In this document: positions 10,024 through 17,726 of the stretch, one piece after another
How the letters are laid out: each line of letters starts with the position of its first letter
Position numbering within the stretch: position 1 is the stretch's first letter
Assembly: GCA_004292755.1 (NCBI GenBank)
Contig: RDXE01000034.1
Span: forward strand, 1 to 64,000
DNA: 64,000 bases
Source: Alphaproteobacteria bacterium
GTDB lineage: Bacteria > Pseudomonadota > Alphaproteobacteria > Elsterales > Elsteraceae
Direction: 5' to 3'
Notes under the pieces: model-generated
Seen by the model: the letters and a program-made list of their open reading frames with translations, nothing else
What the model was told of the DNA's origin: nothing
Database searches by the model: none
Program-made: the position numbers and the translations under genes

Positions 10024-11159
10024 GGTTGCAGCGCTACCATCCAAGTGCCTGTGAATGGCACTGGCAAGTAGCGCTGGTGAAACTTGGCAAGATTTGCGAC
10101 TGGGTCAACATCGGCAAACTGAGCCGGATAAAGCCGCTTGGCGATGAATTGCATGGCCGCAAAGTCGAATAGAGTGCGGGCCAAGCCATGCTCCAGCGCA
10201 ATCACATTGCCGCTACGCACCGCTTTCAGCCCAGCCCAACCCGGTCGTTCAGCATAGGGTCGTAGTGTCCGGCGAGTGCCAGCGTCATCCATGTCATATC
10301 CGGTTCGCACCGCAAGGGGTCGGTTCACCCACGACGATCCTGCAATTAGGATCATGTCCGGATTGCTAGCGATCACAGTTTCCGCATTCAGGGGTCCCCA
10401 TGGTCCTGGTATCCGACCCTCGGCGATATTGTTGGCGCCCAGGGTGGTGATGATCTTGCCCCACATCGTATTGTTGTAGGTGTTCCCAATTGTTGCTGGA
10501 CCGGCTTGGCCAAGCTCCACATAGACACTGGGTTTGGGACCCGTCACACGGGCAACACGCGCCAAGACATCGCGATACTCCCGCTCGTACAGACCAGCCA
10601 GCTCCTCGGCACGCGCCTCTGTTCCCATGACCCGACCAATTGCGCGGGTCGAGGCAAGATGTCGTTCCAGTGTCTGGGCGTTGTAGTCTATGACAACGAT
10701 TGGAATGCCAGCAGCTTCGATTTGTGCACGCTGCGTGGTCAGGGTCTGCCACGCCCACTCCGCTAGGATCACAACTGAGGGCCTCAGTGCGATCACCTTT
10801 TCTGCACTGAAACTGTTATCATCGGTATGACCGACATCGGGCATGCCCTGAAGATTTGGGATCACTTGCGCGTAACGACTGAAGATTGCTGGCCGCCACC
10901 CTTCCCACGGTACGCGAGAGATGCCTACCACGCGTGCCCAGCCGTCAACGCCGGCGATGGCGGTGAATTCCTCGTAGTTAAAGTTGATCACGACTCGCTC
11001 GACCTGTGCCGGCAGCGTCACCGTGCGGCCAATCGCGTCTACCACCGTGCCCGCAGCCGGTGTATTGCCCTGAGACAAGGCCGGGGTTGCGCTGACACCG
11101 GTCGCAAGGGCTGCGGCTAACAGTGTGCGCCGAAGCATGGTTTGGTTGATCCTTGGCAT
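10020..11159 (-). CDS. Periplasmic metal-chelate binding protein, FecB/BtuF type
   Basis: The 379-residue protein has a signal peptide (MLRRTLLAAALATGVSATPALSQG) and a TroA/BtuF-type fold suggested by VVDAIGRTVTLPAQVERVV at the start of the mature protein. EEFTAIAGVDGWARVVG, EKVIALRPSVVILAEW and the later NPDMILIAGS follow. The first-lobe segment NFNYEEFTA is unlike the common siderophore binders and may mark a distinct ligand group. A start at 11138 (MLRRT) is an alternative. It sits between the permease gene, which it overlaps, and the PCuAC-like gene 32 bases upstream, so the operon may run through all six genes from 12785 to 8222. Confidence 0.87.
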   Translation of the reverse strand: MPRINQTMLRRTLLAAALATGVSATPALSQGNTPAAGTVVDAIGRTVTLPAQVERVVINFNYEEFTAIAGVDGWARVVGISRVPWEGWRPAIFSRYAQVIPNLQGMPDVGHTDDNSFSAEKVIALRPSVVILAEWAWQTLTTQRAQIEAAGIPIVVIDYNAQTLERHLASTRAIGRVMGTEARAEELAGLYEREYRDVLARVARVTGPKPSVYVELGQAGPATIGNTYNNTMWGKIITTLGANNIAEGRIPGPWGPLNAETVIASNPDMILIAGSSWVNRPLAVRTGYDMDDAGTRRTLRPYAERPGWAGLKAVRSGNVIALEHGLARTLFDFAAMQFIAKRLYPAQFADVDPVANLAKFHQRYLPVPFTGTWMVALQP

Positions 11160-11191
11160 GGATGGGGTCCTCCCGTGACGGTTGTGGTTGC

Positions 11192-11632
11192 TCAGCGCGC
11201 GTAGGGGGCGGTTTCGACCCAGACCTCAATGGTCAGCGGCGGCGCTGTTTGAAAGGTCAGCGTCAGGGCAAATCGGTCCCCGACGGTTAGGGCCTTGGTT
11301 AGGCCAACAAGCCTAAGATGTCGGCGTCCCGGACGCATGGCGAGGGAGGCACCTTGAGCAATGTCAAAGCCGTCCGTGGCACGCTCGCCATCGCGGAACG
11401 CCACGCTGGCCGCAAGAGGCGTAGCGGCCCCAATCAGTCGATCCCGACCGGTGCTGATACCGATGGGCAGGAAGGCCTCGCCGGTGTCACCGGTCGCAGG
11501 GCGGGCCCAGGCGTGACCGATGCTTAACGGACCATGGCGGTAGGAATGGGCGACGACGGTGCCAGGACTCAGCAGCCACGCAAGGCCAAACACCGTCGCC
11601 GCCCGCCGGGAGAGGGCAGCCGCGCGCGTCAT
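11192..11632 (-). CDS. PCuAC-like periplasmic protein lacking the copper ligands
   Basis: This 146-residue exported protein has the PCuAC (DUF461) layout: signal peptide, then LSIGHAWARPATGDTGEAFLPI, a central strand region, and MRPGRRHLRLVGL near residue 110. In true PCuAC chaperones copper is held by an H-x-M / M / H-x-M set. Here the first H-x-M position reads AFRD and the second reads HLRL, so most ligands are missing. It is the second paralogue in the cluster. It could have a structural, partner or different ligand role, or be losing function. The start overlaps the Sco stop as ATGA. Confidence 0.75.
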   Translation of the reverse strand: MTRAAALSRRAATVFGLAWLLSPGTVVAHSYRHGPLSIGHAWARPATGDTGEAFLPIGISTGRDRLIGAATPLAASVAFRDGERATDGFDIAQGASLAMRPGRRHLRLVGLTKALTVGDRFALTLTFQTAPPLTIEVWVETAPYAR

Positions 11633-12291
11633 CCGCGCCCTCCCGAACCGGTGCCGCGCCCGACGAGGCGCCGCAGCTTTTCCAGCGCCGTCGCGTCTGA
11701 CTCGCCATAGGCAATCGTGCCTGCGAAGCGGCCATCGGGCGCCATCAGATAAATCGTAGCCGTGTGATCCATGGTGTAATCTCCTGCACCCGTTGGCACT
11801 TTGGCGTAGAAGGCGTGGTACAGCCGGGCAACATGACGGATTTCATCAGCGGTACCGGTTAGGCCGATCAGCCGGGGATGGAATAAATCCGTGTAGGTGC
11901 GCAGCAGCTCTGGCGTGTCGCGCTCCGGATCGACGCTGACGAAGTAGACGCGAAATTCAGCTGCTGCTGGCCCCAGTGCCTCCAACAGGCGCGCCATGTC
12001 AGACATCGAGGTCGGACACACGTCGGGACAATGCGTGAAACCGAAATACAGCGCAAAAGGTCGCCCAGCGAGGCTGTCGGAGGAGAACGCTCGTCCGTCC
12101 TCATCGGTCAGATTGAATCGACCACCGATGGCAGCACTGGCGTCGCTGGGCAGCGGCGTGGGCGGATGCAGCCAAAGCCACACTGCCGCCACCGCCGTGA
12201 CCAAACTCAGCGCCAAGGTGACGCCCAGTGGCTTCAGCCAGACCCGCCGACGCCGCGATTGGGGAAAAGGCAACCGCGCTGTCATCATCAA
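11629..12291 (-). CDS. SCO1/SenC copper chaperone
   Basis: This 220-residue protein is anchored by an N-terminal hydrophobic segment (PLGVTLALSLVTAVAAVWLWL) and carries a periplasmic thioredoxin-like Sco domain. The copper-binding CxxxC is in FTHCPDVCPTSMSDM and the distal ligand His in MDHTATIYL. SVDPERDTPELLRTY and LTGTADEIRHVARLYHAFY are family segments. Sco proteins deliver Cu to the CuA site of cytochrome c oxidase, working with PCuAC, whose genes flank it on both sides with four-base overlaps. The residue set is complete, so it should be functional. Confidence 0.94.
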   Translation of the reverse strand: MMMTARLPFPQSRRRRVWLKPLGVTLALSLVTAVAAVWLWLHPPTPLPSDASAAIGGRFNLTDEDGRAFSSDSLAGRPFALYFGFTHCPDVCPTSMSDMARLLEALGPAAAEFRVYFVSVDPERDTPELLRTYTDLFHPRLIGLTGTADEIRHVARLYHAFYAKVPTGAGDYTMDHTATIYLMAPDGRFAGTIAYGESDATALEKLRRLVGRGTGSGGRG

Positions 12292-12785
12292 TGCCGATGC
12301 GGTTGACCGTCGGGGCCAGCCCCGGCTGCCCCAACGCGATACTGCACCTGCACCTGGCCTGCTCGCTCGAATACCAGGGTGCCAACGACTGTTTCACCGG
12401 AGACCAGCGGGCGTTGCAACTCCATAAACATCACGTGATAGCCGCCGGGCCGCAATTCGACTGTGCGACCGGGTGGGATCACAAGGCCTTGCTCTAGCGC
12501 GCGCATGCGCATGACCTGACCATCCATACGCATCTCGTGGATTTCTACGCGCCCGGCCACTGCCATGGTGCCGGAGAGCAGCCGATCCGGGGCGGAGCCA
12601 GTATTGCGCACCTGCAGATAGCCACCGCCAACACGCGCACCAGGCGGGGTCGCCCGCGACCAGGGCTGGGTGATCACCAGATCGCCAACGCGAACCTCGT
12701 GCTCGTGGGCGTGGAGTGCGCCCGATAGACCTGAGAACAACAACAATGGAAGCCCGGCGAGGGCCAGCGCGGTACGACGCAACAT
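12288..12785 (-). CDS. PCuAC copper chaperone
   Basis: This 165-residue periplasmic protein has a signal peptide (LALAGLPLLLFSGLSGALHA) and a DUF461 domain. Unlike its paralogue it keeps the copper-binding pattern: VEIHEMRMDGQVMRM contains the first H-x-M and the middle Met, and GGYHVMFMEL the second H-x-M. A His-rich tail (GQPHRH) could bind further metal. PCuAC takes Cu(I) in the periplasm and passes it to Sco and the CuA centre of terminal oxidases. It is the first gene of the tightly coupled PCuAC-Sco-PCuAC-like run. Confidence 0.92.
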   Translation of the reverse strand: MLRRTALALAGLPLLLFSGLSGALHAHEHEVRVGDLVITQPWSRATPPGARVGGGYLQVRNTGSAPDRLLSGTMAVAGRVEIHEMRMDGQVMRMRALEQGLVIPPGRTVELRPGGYHVMFMELQRPLVSGETVVGTLVFERAGQVQVQYRVGAAGAGPDGQPHRH

Positions 12786-12843
12786 CGCGTTTACTCCTTT
12801 TAGGGGTAGGGATAACGGGGCGGGCAGTGTCGAGAGACAGCGT

Positions 12844-13389
12844 TTACGCTGTCAGGGCCGACCGCCCATGCAAGCAAGGACCCTGGCGGTGCACTGGTAG
12901 GTACAAGCCATCGCGCGCCAGTGCCGTGGTCAGACCATCAATCAGCTCTTGACGCTCGCCCGGTGATAGATCGCGACCCAGCACGAGGCGCTGATTACGC
13001 AAGCACGCGGCGAGGGACAAAAGCCCGTGGTCCGGGTCGTCCACCACTTCCAACCGAAGGCCGAACAACGGTAGATAGTCGCGCGCGATCAGCGTACCCT
13101 GCCAGTCATACTGGGTTCGCTCCAACCGACCGGCGGCCACGATTAAGCGCTCCGAGCGGCGGCGATGGCGGCGGCTGACCGCTAAGGCGACCAGCAGACC
13201 CGCTGCATCCAAGCCAACAAACGCGGCAACAATGCCAAGATCGGCCAACAGCAACAGCGCCTGCGAAGCCAACGCCACCAGCGCAATGGTTGCCGCCACT
13301 GGTGTCCATAACGCGTCGGGCAGAGATTGGTGTGGAGTCAGCACAGTATCGAACAGGCTGATAGAAACGGGTGGGTGGCACGCCACCAT
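12844..13389 (-). CDS. DUF2244-like membrane protein
   Basis: The protein resembles the DUF2244 family of alphaproteobacterial inner-membrane proteins. It starts near ISLFDTVLTPHQSLP, which fits the F.a.LtPHrSL opening of the family. Two hydrophobic segments follow (ATIALVALASQALLLLAD and GIVAAFVGLDAAGLLVALAV), and then a soluble domain with YDWQGTLIARDYLPLFGLRLEVV. The family is often found near haem-copper oxidase or respiratory genes but has no defined activity. The ATG at 13389 places the conserved opening near the N-terminus; an ATG at 13437 adds 16 residues. It lies 58 bases upstream of the PCuAC gene on the same strand. Confidence 0.7.
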   Translation of the reverse strand: MVACHPPVSISLFDTVLTPHQSLPDALWTPVAATIALVALASQALLLLADLGIVAAFVGLDAAGLLVALAVSRRHRRRSERLIVAAGRLERTQYDWQGTLIARDYLPLFGLRLEVVDDPDHGLLSLAACLRNQRLVLGRDLSPGERQELIDGLTTALARDGLYLPVHRQGPCLHGRSALTA

Positions 13390-13558
13390 CTCCCGCGATG
13401 CGTCCAGAGCAAGGCTGGACGAAGGGCAAACGTCCATCGAAACGATACCTAGTCGGCGGGCGAAGGCGCTTTGGGGGCGCCAAACCCACTGTCACTGGTT
13501 TGGCATGGCCGCAGGCAACGCTGACCATACCCGGCACCAATTAATCGGTGCAGACGAC

Positions 13559-13966
13559 CTAGCTGAGGCGGATGGCGGGGGGAGCGCGGGCGCGTACTGG
13601 CGCGCTGAGGATGACCGCGCGCTGAGGCGTACCAACTTTCGGCTTTGCAACCCGTTGGTCGGCGGGCGGCAGCACCACGATGCTGGGGCCGGGCAATAGA
13701 CCAGGCGCCGCAACCAAGCGACAGGCCTCGCACCCGCCACTCCCGTCGAGGGCGGCGGGTGATGGATCGTCCATACCAGTGCGGCACAGCACTGGCACGG
13801 TTCCATCTGGCAGCGCGTAGGCGCTCAGATCGGGGGAGCCTGGGCGTGCGATCGCGCCACCGTGATGGGCGAACCCAACCAGCAGCATCGCCAGCGCATA
13901 AAGCGCAACGGTAACCGCTCGTAGACCCCAACAGTGGCGCAGCCAACTCATAGGGTGACGCTGCAC
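13559..13966 (-). CDS. DUF2946-like exported or membrane protein
   Basis: This 135-residue protein has one N-terminal hydrophobic segment (AVTVALYALAMLLVGFAHHGGA). A short domain follows with two probable metal or disulfide cysteines in GGCEACRLVAAPGLLP and another in VPVLCRTG. This pattern recalls DUF2946, small proteins frequently encoded beside TonB receptors and copper genes. Its position at the head of the Sco/PCuAC block supports a link to copper or metal handling, but no activity is known. It is followed by a 122-base gap before the DUF2244-like gene. Confidence 0.6.
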   Translation of the reverse strand: MQRHPMSWLRHCWGLRAVTVALYALAMLLVGFAHHGGAIARPGSPDLSAYALPDGTVPVLCRTGMDDPSPAALDGSGGCEACRLVAAPGLLPGPSIVVLPPADQRVAKPKVGTPQRAVILSAPVRARAPPAIRLS

Positions 13967-14046
13967 CCTCCTGCCCCAGCGGTCAAGCCAGACGGAAGCG
14001 TACCCGGTGCGCCAGACTGAAGCGGCGCCGGCCCGATCCGGCTGGG

Positions 14047-14658
14047 TCAGGGAGCCGGCGGCTTGGTGCGCAAGGCTGCCATCACCGCCTCCATGCTTGT
14101 CAGCAAACGGGTGCGCAGCGTTGCGTCCTCTGGAAAGTCAGCCAGCTCAAATGCCGCCTGATCGAGGGCGCCAAACAGCAAGATCGCCAGCCCGTGGGAG
14201 TCCATCGGCTGGATCAGACCCGCCTGGATCAGGCTCGCCACCTCCTCGTGAAAGAAGGCAAACGCGCTTTCGCGGTCACGCGCGCGCATCTCCGCCAACC
14301 CGATCACACGGGGGCCATCGAGCAGGAGGATTTGGCGCATGGCCGGGTCTTCGGTGGACGATAGATAGGCCCGCCAGATCGCCGAGAACCGTGCCCAAGG
14401 CTCGCCGTCGCCTGCAACGGCCTCAGCAATGCGGGCCACCAGGGCGTCCTGCCAGGCATCGTGAACCGCGATGAACAAGGCGCGTTTGGAGCCGAAGTGA
14501 TCAAACACCGCACCGTGCGAGACACCCGCAGCCTCGGCGATGGCTTGAGCCGACACCGCGTCAAAACCGTGCGCCTCAAACAGGGATTTCGCCGCCGCCA
14601 GGATCGCACTCCTGGTTGCCTGTCGCATGTCAGCGTTGCGGCCCTTTGCTTTCGGCAT
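14047..14658 (-). CDS. TetR-family transcriptional regulator
   Basis: This 203-residue repressor has the TetR DNA-binding domain at residues 11-60: RSAILAAAKSLFEAHGFDAVSAQAIAEAAGVSHGAVFDHFGSKRAL, containing the HTH. The C-terminal domain is a helical ligand-binding region with no recognisable specificity. It is divergent from the SRPBCC and MGMT-like genes, and a palindrome lies 24 bases upstream of its start, so autoregulation and control of the divergent pair are likely. A basic N-terminal MPKAKGRN precedes the domain. Confidence 0.92.
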   Translation of the reverse strand: MPKAKGRNADMRQATRSAILAAAKSLFEAHGFDAVSAQAIAEAAGVSHGAVFDHFGSKRALFIAVHDAWQDALVARIAEAVAGDGEPWARFSAIWRAYLSSTEDPAMRQILLLDGPRVIGLAEMRARDRESAFAFFHEEVASLIQAGLIQPMDSHGLAILLFGALDQAAFELADFPEDATLRTRLLTSMEAVMAALRTKPPAP

Positions 14659-14681
14659 GATCTCCCGCTCTCGGTTTATAT

Positions 14682-14694
14682 TGACTATCAGTCA
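14682..14694. promoter_or_regulatory. Probable TetR operator
   Basis: TGACT-ATC-AGTCA is a perfect five-base inverted repeat with a three-base spacer, set in AT-rich sequence between the divergent tetR (start 14658) and SRPBCC (start 14766) genes. TGACN3GTCA-like cores are common in TetR operators, so binding by the adjacent regulator is the simplest reading. Confidence 0.6.
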
Positions 14695-14765
14695 GAAAAA
14701 CTCTACCGCTCCGTCGTCAATCCCTCCCACCGACGCTGACCCCAGCCAGACTGAGTGCGACCCCG

Positions 14766-15263
14766 ATGCGGACTGTCCTGCTGACGCTGATTGCTGGCCT
14801 GCTGCTGCTCACCTTTGGGGTCTTCACGTGGGCTGCCATCCTCCCGGCAACCACCACCGCCAGCAAGGCGGTCCTGATCCCAGCACCGATCACCCAGGTC
14901 TTCGCCCGCGTGACCGACCCAGCCAGTCAGGTGCAGTGGCGCCGCGACATCACGGCTGTGACGCTGGTAGACGGCCCCCAAACTTGGCTTGAAACCACCC
15001 GGCAGGGCTTGTCGTTGACCATGCGCGAAGTCGCGAAGGAGCACCCGACTCGCTATGCAATCCAGTTCACCTCTCCCCACGGGTTTCAGGGGGAGTGGGT
15101 CGGTCTCTTCCGCGCAGATGGTGACCAGACCATGCTGCATGTCACCGAAACGGTGACGGTGGACGGGTGGTTGAACCGGGTGCTGGCCCGACTGTTTTCA
15201 CCGCCCGGCGCGCATCTGGACCTCTACCTCGCCGATTTGATGGCTGCGATGGAGCGCCGATAA
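14766..15263 (+). CDS. SRPBCC-family protein with N-terminal membrane segment
   Basis: This 165-residue protein has an N-terminal hydrophobic segment (VLLTLIAGLLLLTFGVFTWAAI) and a START/SRPBCC-like domain beginning with ASKAVLIPAPITQVFARVTDPASQVQWRRDI, as in polyketide-cyclase/dehydrase-like proteins. It ends with the usual long C-terminal helix (LDLYLADLMAAMERR). Such domains bind hydrophobic ligands; the ligand is unknown. The TAATG overlap with the next gene shows tight coupling. Its promoter region contains the putative TetR operator. Confidence 0.8.
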   Translation: MRTVLLTLIAGLLLLTFGVFTWAAILPATTTASKAVLIPAPITQVFARVTDPASQVQWRRDITAVTLVDGPQTWLETTRQGLSLTMREVAKEHPTRYAIQFTSPHGFQGEWVGLFRADGDQTMLHVTETVTVDGWLNRVLARLFSPPGAHLDLYLADLMAAMERR

Positions 15264-15679
15264 TGCCGAAAACCTGGAGTCAGAAGTTCGAAGGCGGCAA
15301 ACCACCTCATGTCGTCACGCTGGAGGCTGCCTTTGCCGGTGTCCCGCCGGGTGCCAAGCTGCTGATCGCTTCGCCAAAGCTGCTGGCACAAAAAATCGCC
15401 ACCATCCCCGAAGGCCAAGTCCGCGATGTTGTGGAGCTTCGACGCGAGCTTGCCCAGGAGCATGGCGCTGACGCGACCTGCCCAGTCTCAACGGCAATCT
15501 TTCTGCGAATCACAGCCGAGGCTGCCCTGGAGCAACTGGCCAAGGGCACGCCCGTCGCGCAGATCACACCATTCTGGCGGGCGGTGACACCGGGTTCAAA
15601 GCTTGCGCAGAAGCTGTCCTGCGGCGATGATTTCCTGCGCCACCAACGGGCGTTGGAAGCTGCCAGCACTGCCGCCTGA
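15263..15679 (+). CDS. MGMT-family (Atl-like) DNA-binding protein
   Basis: The 138-residue protein resembles small MGMT-family proteins annotated as methylated-DNA cysteine methyltransferase-like. PEGQVRDVVELRRELAQEHG matches the helix-turn-helix that begins the MGMT DNA-binding domain, and ADATCPVSTAIFLRI corresponds to the active-site region, with Cys followed by Pro rather than the PCHR of true alkyltransferases. ITPFWRAVTPG matches a conserved downstream piece. It may recognise alkylated DNA without repairing it, like Atl proteins, though this is inference. The start at 15263 overlaps the preceding stop as TAATG. Confidence 0.65.
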   Translation: MPKTWSQKFEGGKPPHVVTLEAAFAGVPPGAKLLIASPKLLAQKIATIPEGQVRDVVELRRELAQEHGADATCPVSTAIFLRITAEAALEQLAKGTPVAQITPFWRAVTPGSKLAQKLSCGDDFLRHQRALEAASTAA

Positions 15680-15776
15680 TCTCTGGAAGGGATCACCCAG
15701 ACCAACCCTGGTCAATCGGCCATTGCGCCCTATACCTGCGATAGGGGCCTGTTGCTCCGACGCGGTTGGAGGGGGG

Positions 15777-16358
15777 ATGACCCACAGGATGGTACGGCGG
15801 GTGCACCACTGGGCCTTGGCGATCCTGATGCTGCTGGCTCTATTGCACAGCGTTCCAGCAATAGCAGCCGAGGAAGACGGGTGGGCGGCATTGAGAGCAG
15901 GCGGCGTCGTGCTGTTCCGCCACGCCATCGCACCGGGTGGCGGCGACCCCCTTGGTATGCGTCTTGGAGACTGTGCCACCCAACGCAATCTGGACACTGT
16001 CGGTCGCGCCCAGGCTCGTCGGATCGGTGAGGCGTTTTCAGCCCGCGGACTATCGGTTGGCCGGGTGCTCACCTCCCAATGGTGTCGCACTCGCGAGACA
16101 GCCGAACTCGCCTTTCCCGGACGCACCGAGGACGAGCCAGCCTTTAACTCTTTCTTCAGTGATCGCTCACGCCAGGACACTCAGACGGCCGCGGCCCGAC
16201 AGGTGCTGGATGCTTGGCGCGGGCCGGGCGCACTGGTCATTGTTACGCACCAAGTGAACATCACAGCGCTGACCGGCATCGTGCCCGCCTCGGGCGAAGG
16301 GATCGTGCTTGCGCGCACGCCAACGGGGTGGAGCGTCGCTGGGCGGATTCTGCCCTGA
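15777..16358 (+). CDS. Exported histidine-phosphatase-family protein
   Basis: The 193-residue protein starts at ATG 15777 behind a GGAGGGGGG run; an ATG at 15789 is possible. It has a signal peptide (ALAILMLLALLHSVPAIAAE) and a histidine-phosphatase domain. The nucleophile motif reads VVLFRHAIAPGGGDP, the exported-subfamily version of RHG, and the second catalytic His is in VIVTHQVNITALTG. TSQWCRTRETAELAF supplies the conserved Arg. The substrate is unknown. The gene is convergent with hemY. Confidence 0.85.
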   Translation: MTHRMVRRVHHWALAILMLLALLHSVPAIAAEEDGWAALRAGGVVLFRHAIAPGGGDPLGMRLGDCATQRNLDTVGRAQARRIGEAFSARGLSVGRVLTSQWCRTRETAELAFPGRTEDEPAFNSFFSDRSRQDTQTAAARQVLDAWRGPGALVIVTHQVNITALTGIVPASGEGIVLARTPTGWSVAGRILP

Positions 16359-16368
16359 CAGACAGGGC
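16352..16368. terminator. Short hairpin between convergent genes
   Basis: GCCCTG-ACAGA-CAGGGC spans the end of the histidine-phosphatase gene and the last base of hemY. It could act as a bidirectional terminator, but the stem is only six pairs and there is no T-run. Confidence 0.3.
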
Positions 16369-17723
16369 TAGCGCGCTGGCGGCAGAGCGACGGTGTCCGG
16401 CACCAAGGTCACCAAGCCACCCCCGGCGACCCCTGCCCCGGCAGTGCGCCACGTCAAGCTGTCGATGGCACCGCACGCGCCGCAAACTGGCGCCCAGGTC
16501 GGCTGGATCATGCCGCAGCTGGTGCAGTGCCAGTGCGGATCGTCCGGGGCCTCGCTCGCCCTCTCCCGCAGACTGATCGCTTGTTCACGATGGTCGAACC
16601 CATCGCCTTCGGCCCGCGCCAGTCCGCGTAATGCCCGGCGCGGGTGACCGGGGTCGGCCCGCAGGGCATCTTCGAAGTGCCGCTTGGCTTCACCCCACAG
16701 CTTGGCATCCAGCGCCGTGACACCCAGGATCATGTGGCTTTCCACATGATCTGCCGCCATTCCGGCCAGACGTTCGGCACGCTTGAAGCGATCCAAGGCA
16801 TCACCTTCAACTGCAGCCAAATAGGCAGCGGCCAGATCCGGATGCGGATTGGTGCGCCACAGCGCCTCCACAGCCGCCAAGGCTTTGCTGCGCTTGCCCA
16901 CCTGGGCTTCCAGTCGCGCCAGTGCCACCACAGCTGGCACGAACTGGGGGGCCGCTTGCGCTGCCACCCGCGCATGGCGGAGTGCGGTGGCGGGTGCCCC
17001 CTCACGCTCCGCCTGCCCGGCGAGAGCGAGGGCGACGGTTGCTTGACGCTGGGCCAGGACGGCAGGCTCCAACGCGCGCACGCGACCAAGCGCTGTCAGT
17101 ACGCTGGCAGCTTCGCCCCAAGCCCCCTGGCGGCAATGCAGATCAAACAGGATTTGCAGCACCCAAGGCGTATTGGGTGCCAGCGCCCGCGCCTCACGCG
17201 CATGGGTGAGAGCCGCGGCCAAGTCACCCCGCTGAAGGGCAAGCCGCAACAAGCCGCGCCGCCCCAGAAACGCGGTCTCCTCCTCGTCCAACAGCGCCTT
17301 GAACCGCTCCTCTGCCTGAGCGGCGTCGCCCTCGGCCGCCAACGCCTGGGCCTGCAGAAGCTTGGCCAAACTGGCGGATTCCGGCAGGCTGTCGATCCGC
17401 TCGGCTGCCCGTGCGGCTTCGCCCGTGCGACCCGCCGCCAACGCCGTCAGTCCCCTGGTCAGTGCACGAAGCCCCCGGCGCTCCCGTCGCCGCTGTATGC
17501 CACGGCCGATCCGTCCCGGCACTGCCAACACCCAGCCGAACGCCCGCCACAGGGCCGTCAGCAGGCCAACCAGCATGAGAGTCGCAACCAGCGCTACGGC
17601 AACGCTGGTATCAACCCGCCAACCCAGCCAATCAAAGCCGATGCGCCCAGGATTCTCCACCAGGAACACCACGGCAGCCACCAGCAGGACCGCTAGTACC
17701 AGAAAGCGGATCAAGCGCAACAT
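16368..17723 (-). CDS. hemY: HemY-like TPR membrane protein
   Basis: The 451-residue protein has the HemY_N layout: two transmembrane segments (LIRFLVLAVLLVAAVVFLVEN and VAVALVATLMLVGLLTALW), a short basic region, then a long TPR-like helical domain. The last 70 residues add HWHCTSCGMIQPTWAPVCGACG, a two-CxxC zinc-ribbon-like element typical of the alphaproteobacterial form. The role is unclear: the proteobacterial hemY lies in haem operons and has been linked to haem biosynthesis, but it is not a protoporphyrinogen oxidase. It lies four bases downstream of the hemD fusion gene. Confidence 0.88.
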   Translation of the reverse strand: MLRLIRFLVLAVLLVAAVVFLVENPGRIGFDWLGWRVDTSVAVALVATLMLVGLLTALWRAFGWVLAVPGRIGRGIQRRRERRGLRALTRGLTALAAGRTGEAARAAERIDSLPESASLAKLLQAQALAAEGDAAQAEERFKALLDEEETAFLGRRGLLRLALQRGDLAAALTHAREARALAPNTPWVLQILFDLHCRQGAWGEAASVLTALGRVRALEPAVLAQRQATVALALAGQAEREGAPATALRHARVAAQAAPQFVPAVVALARLEAQVGKRSKALAAVEALWRTNPHPDLAAAYLAAVEGDALDRFKRAERLAGMAADHVESHMILGVTALDAKLWGEAKRHFEDALRADPGHPRRALRGLARAEGDGFDHREQAISLRERASEAPDDPHWHCTSCGMIQPTWAPVCGACGAIDSLTWRTAGAGVAGGGLVTLVPDTVALPPAR

Positions 17724-17726
17724 GGC

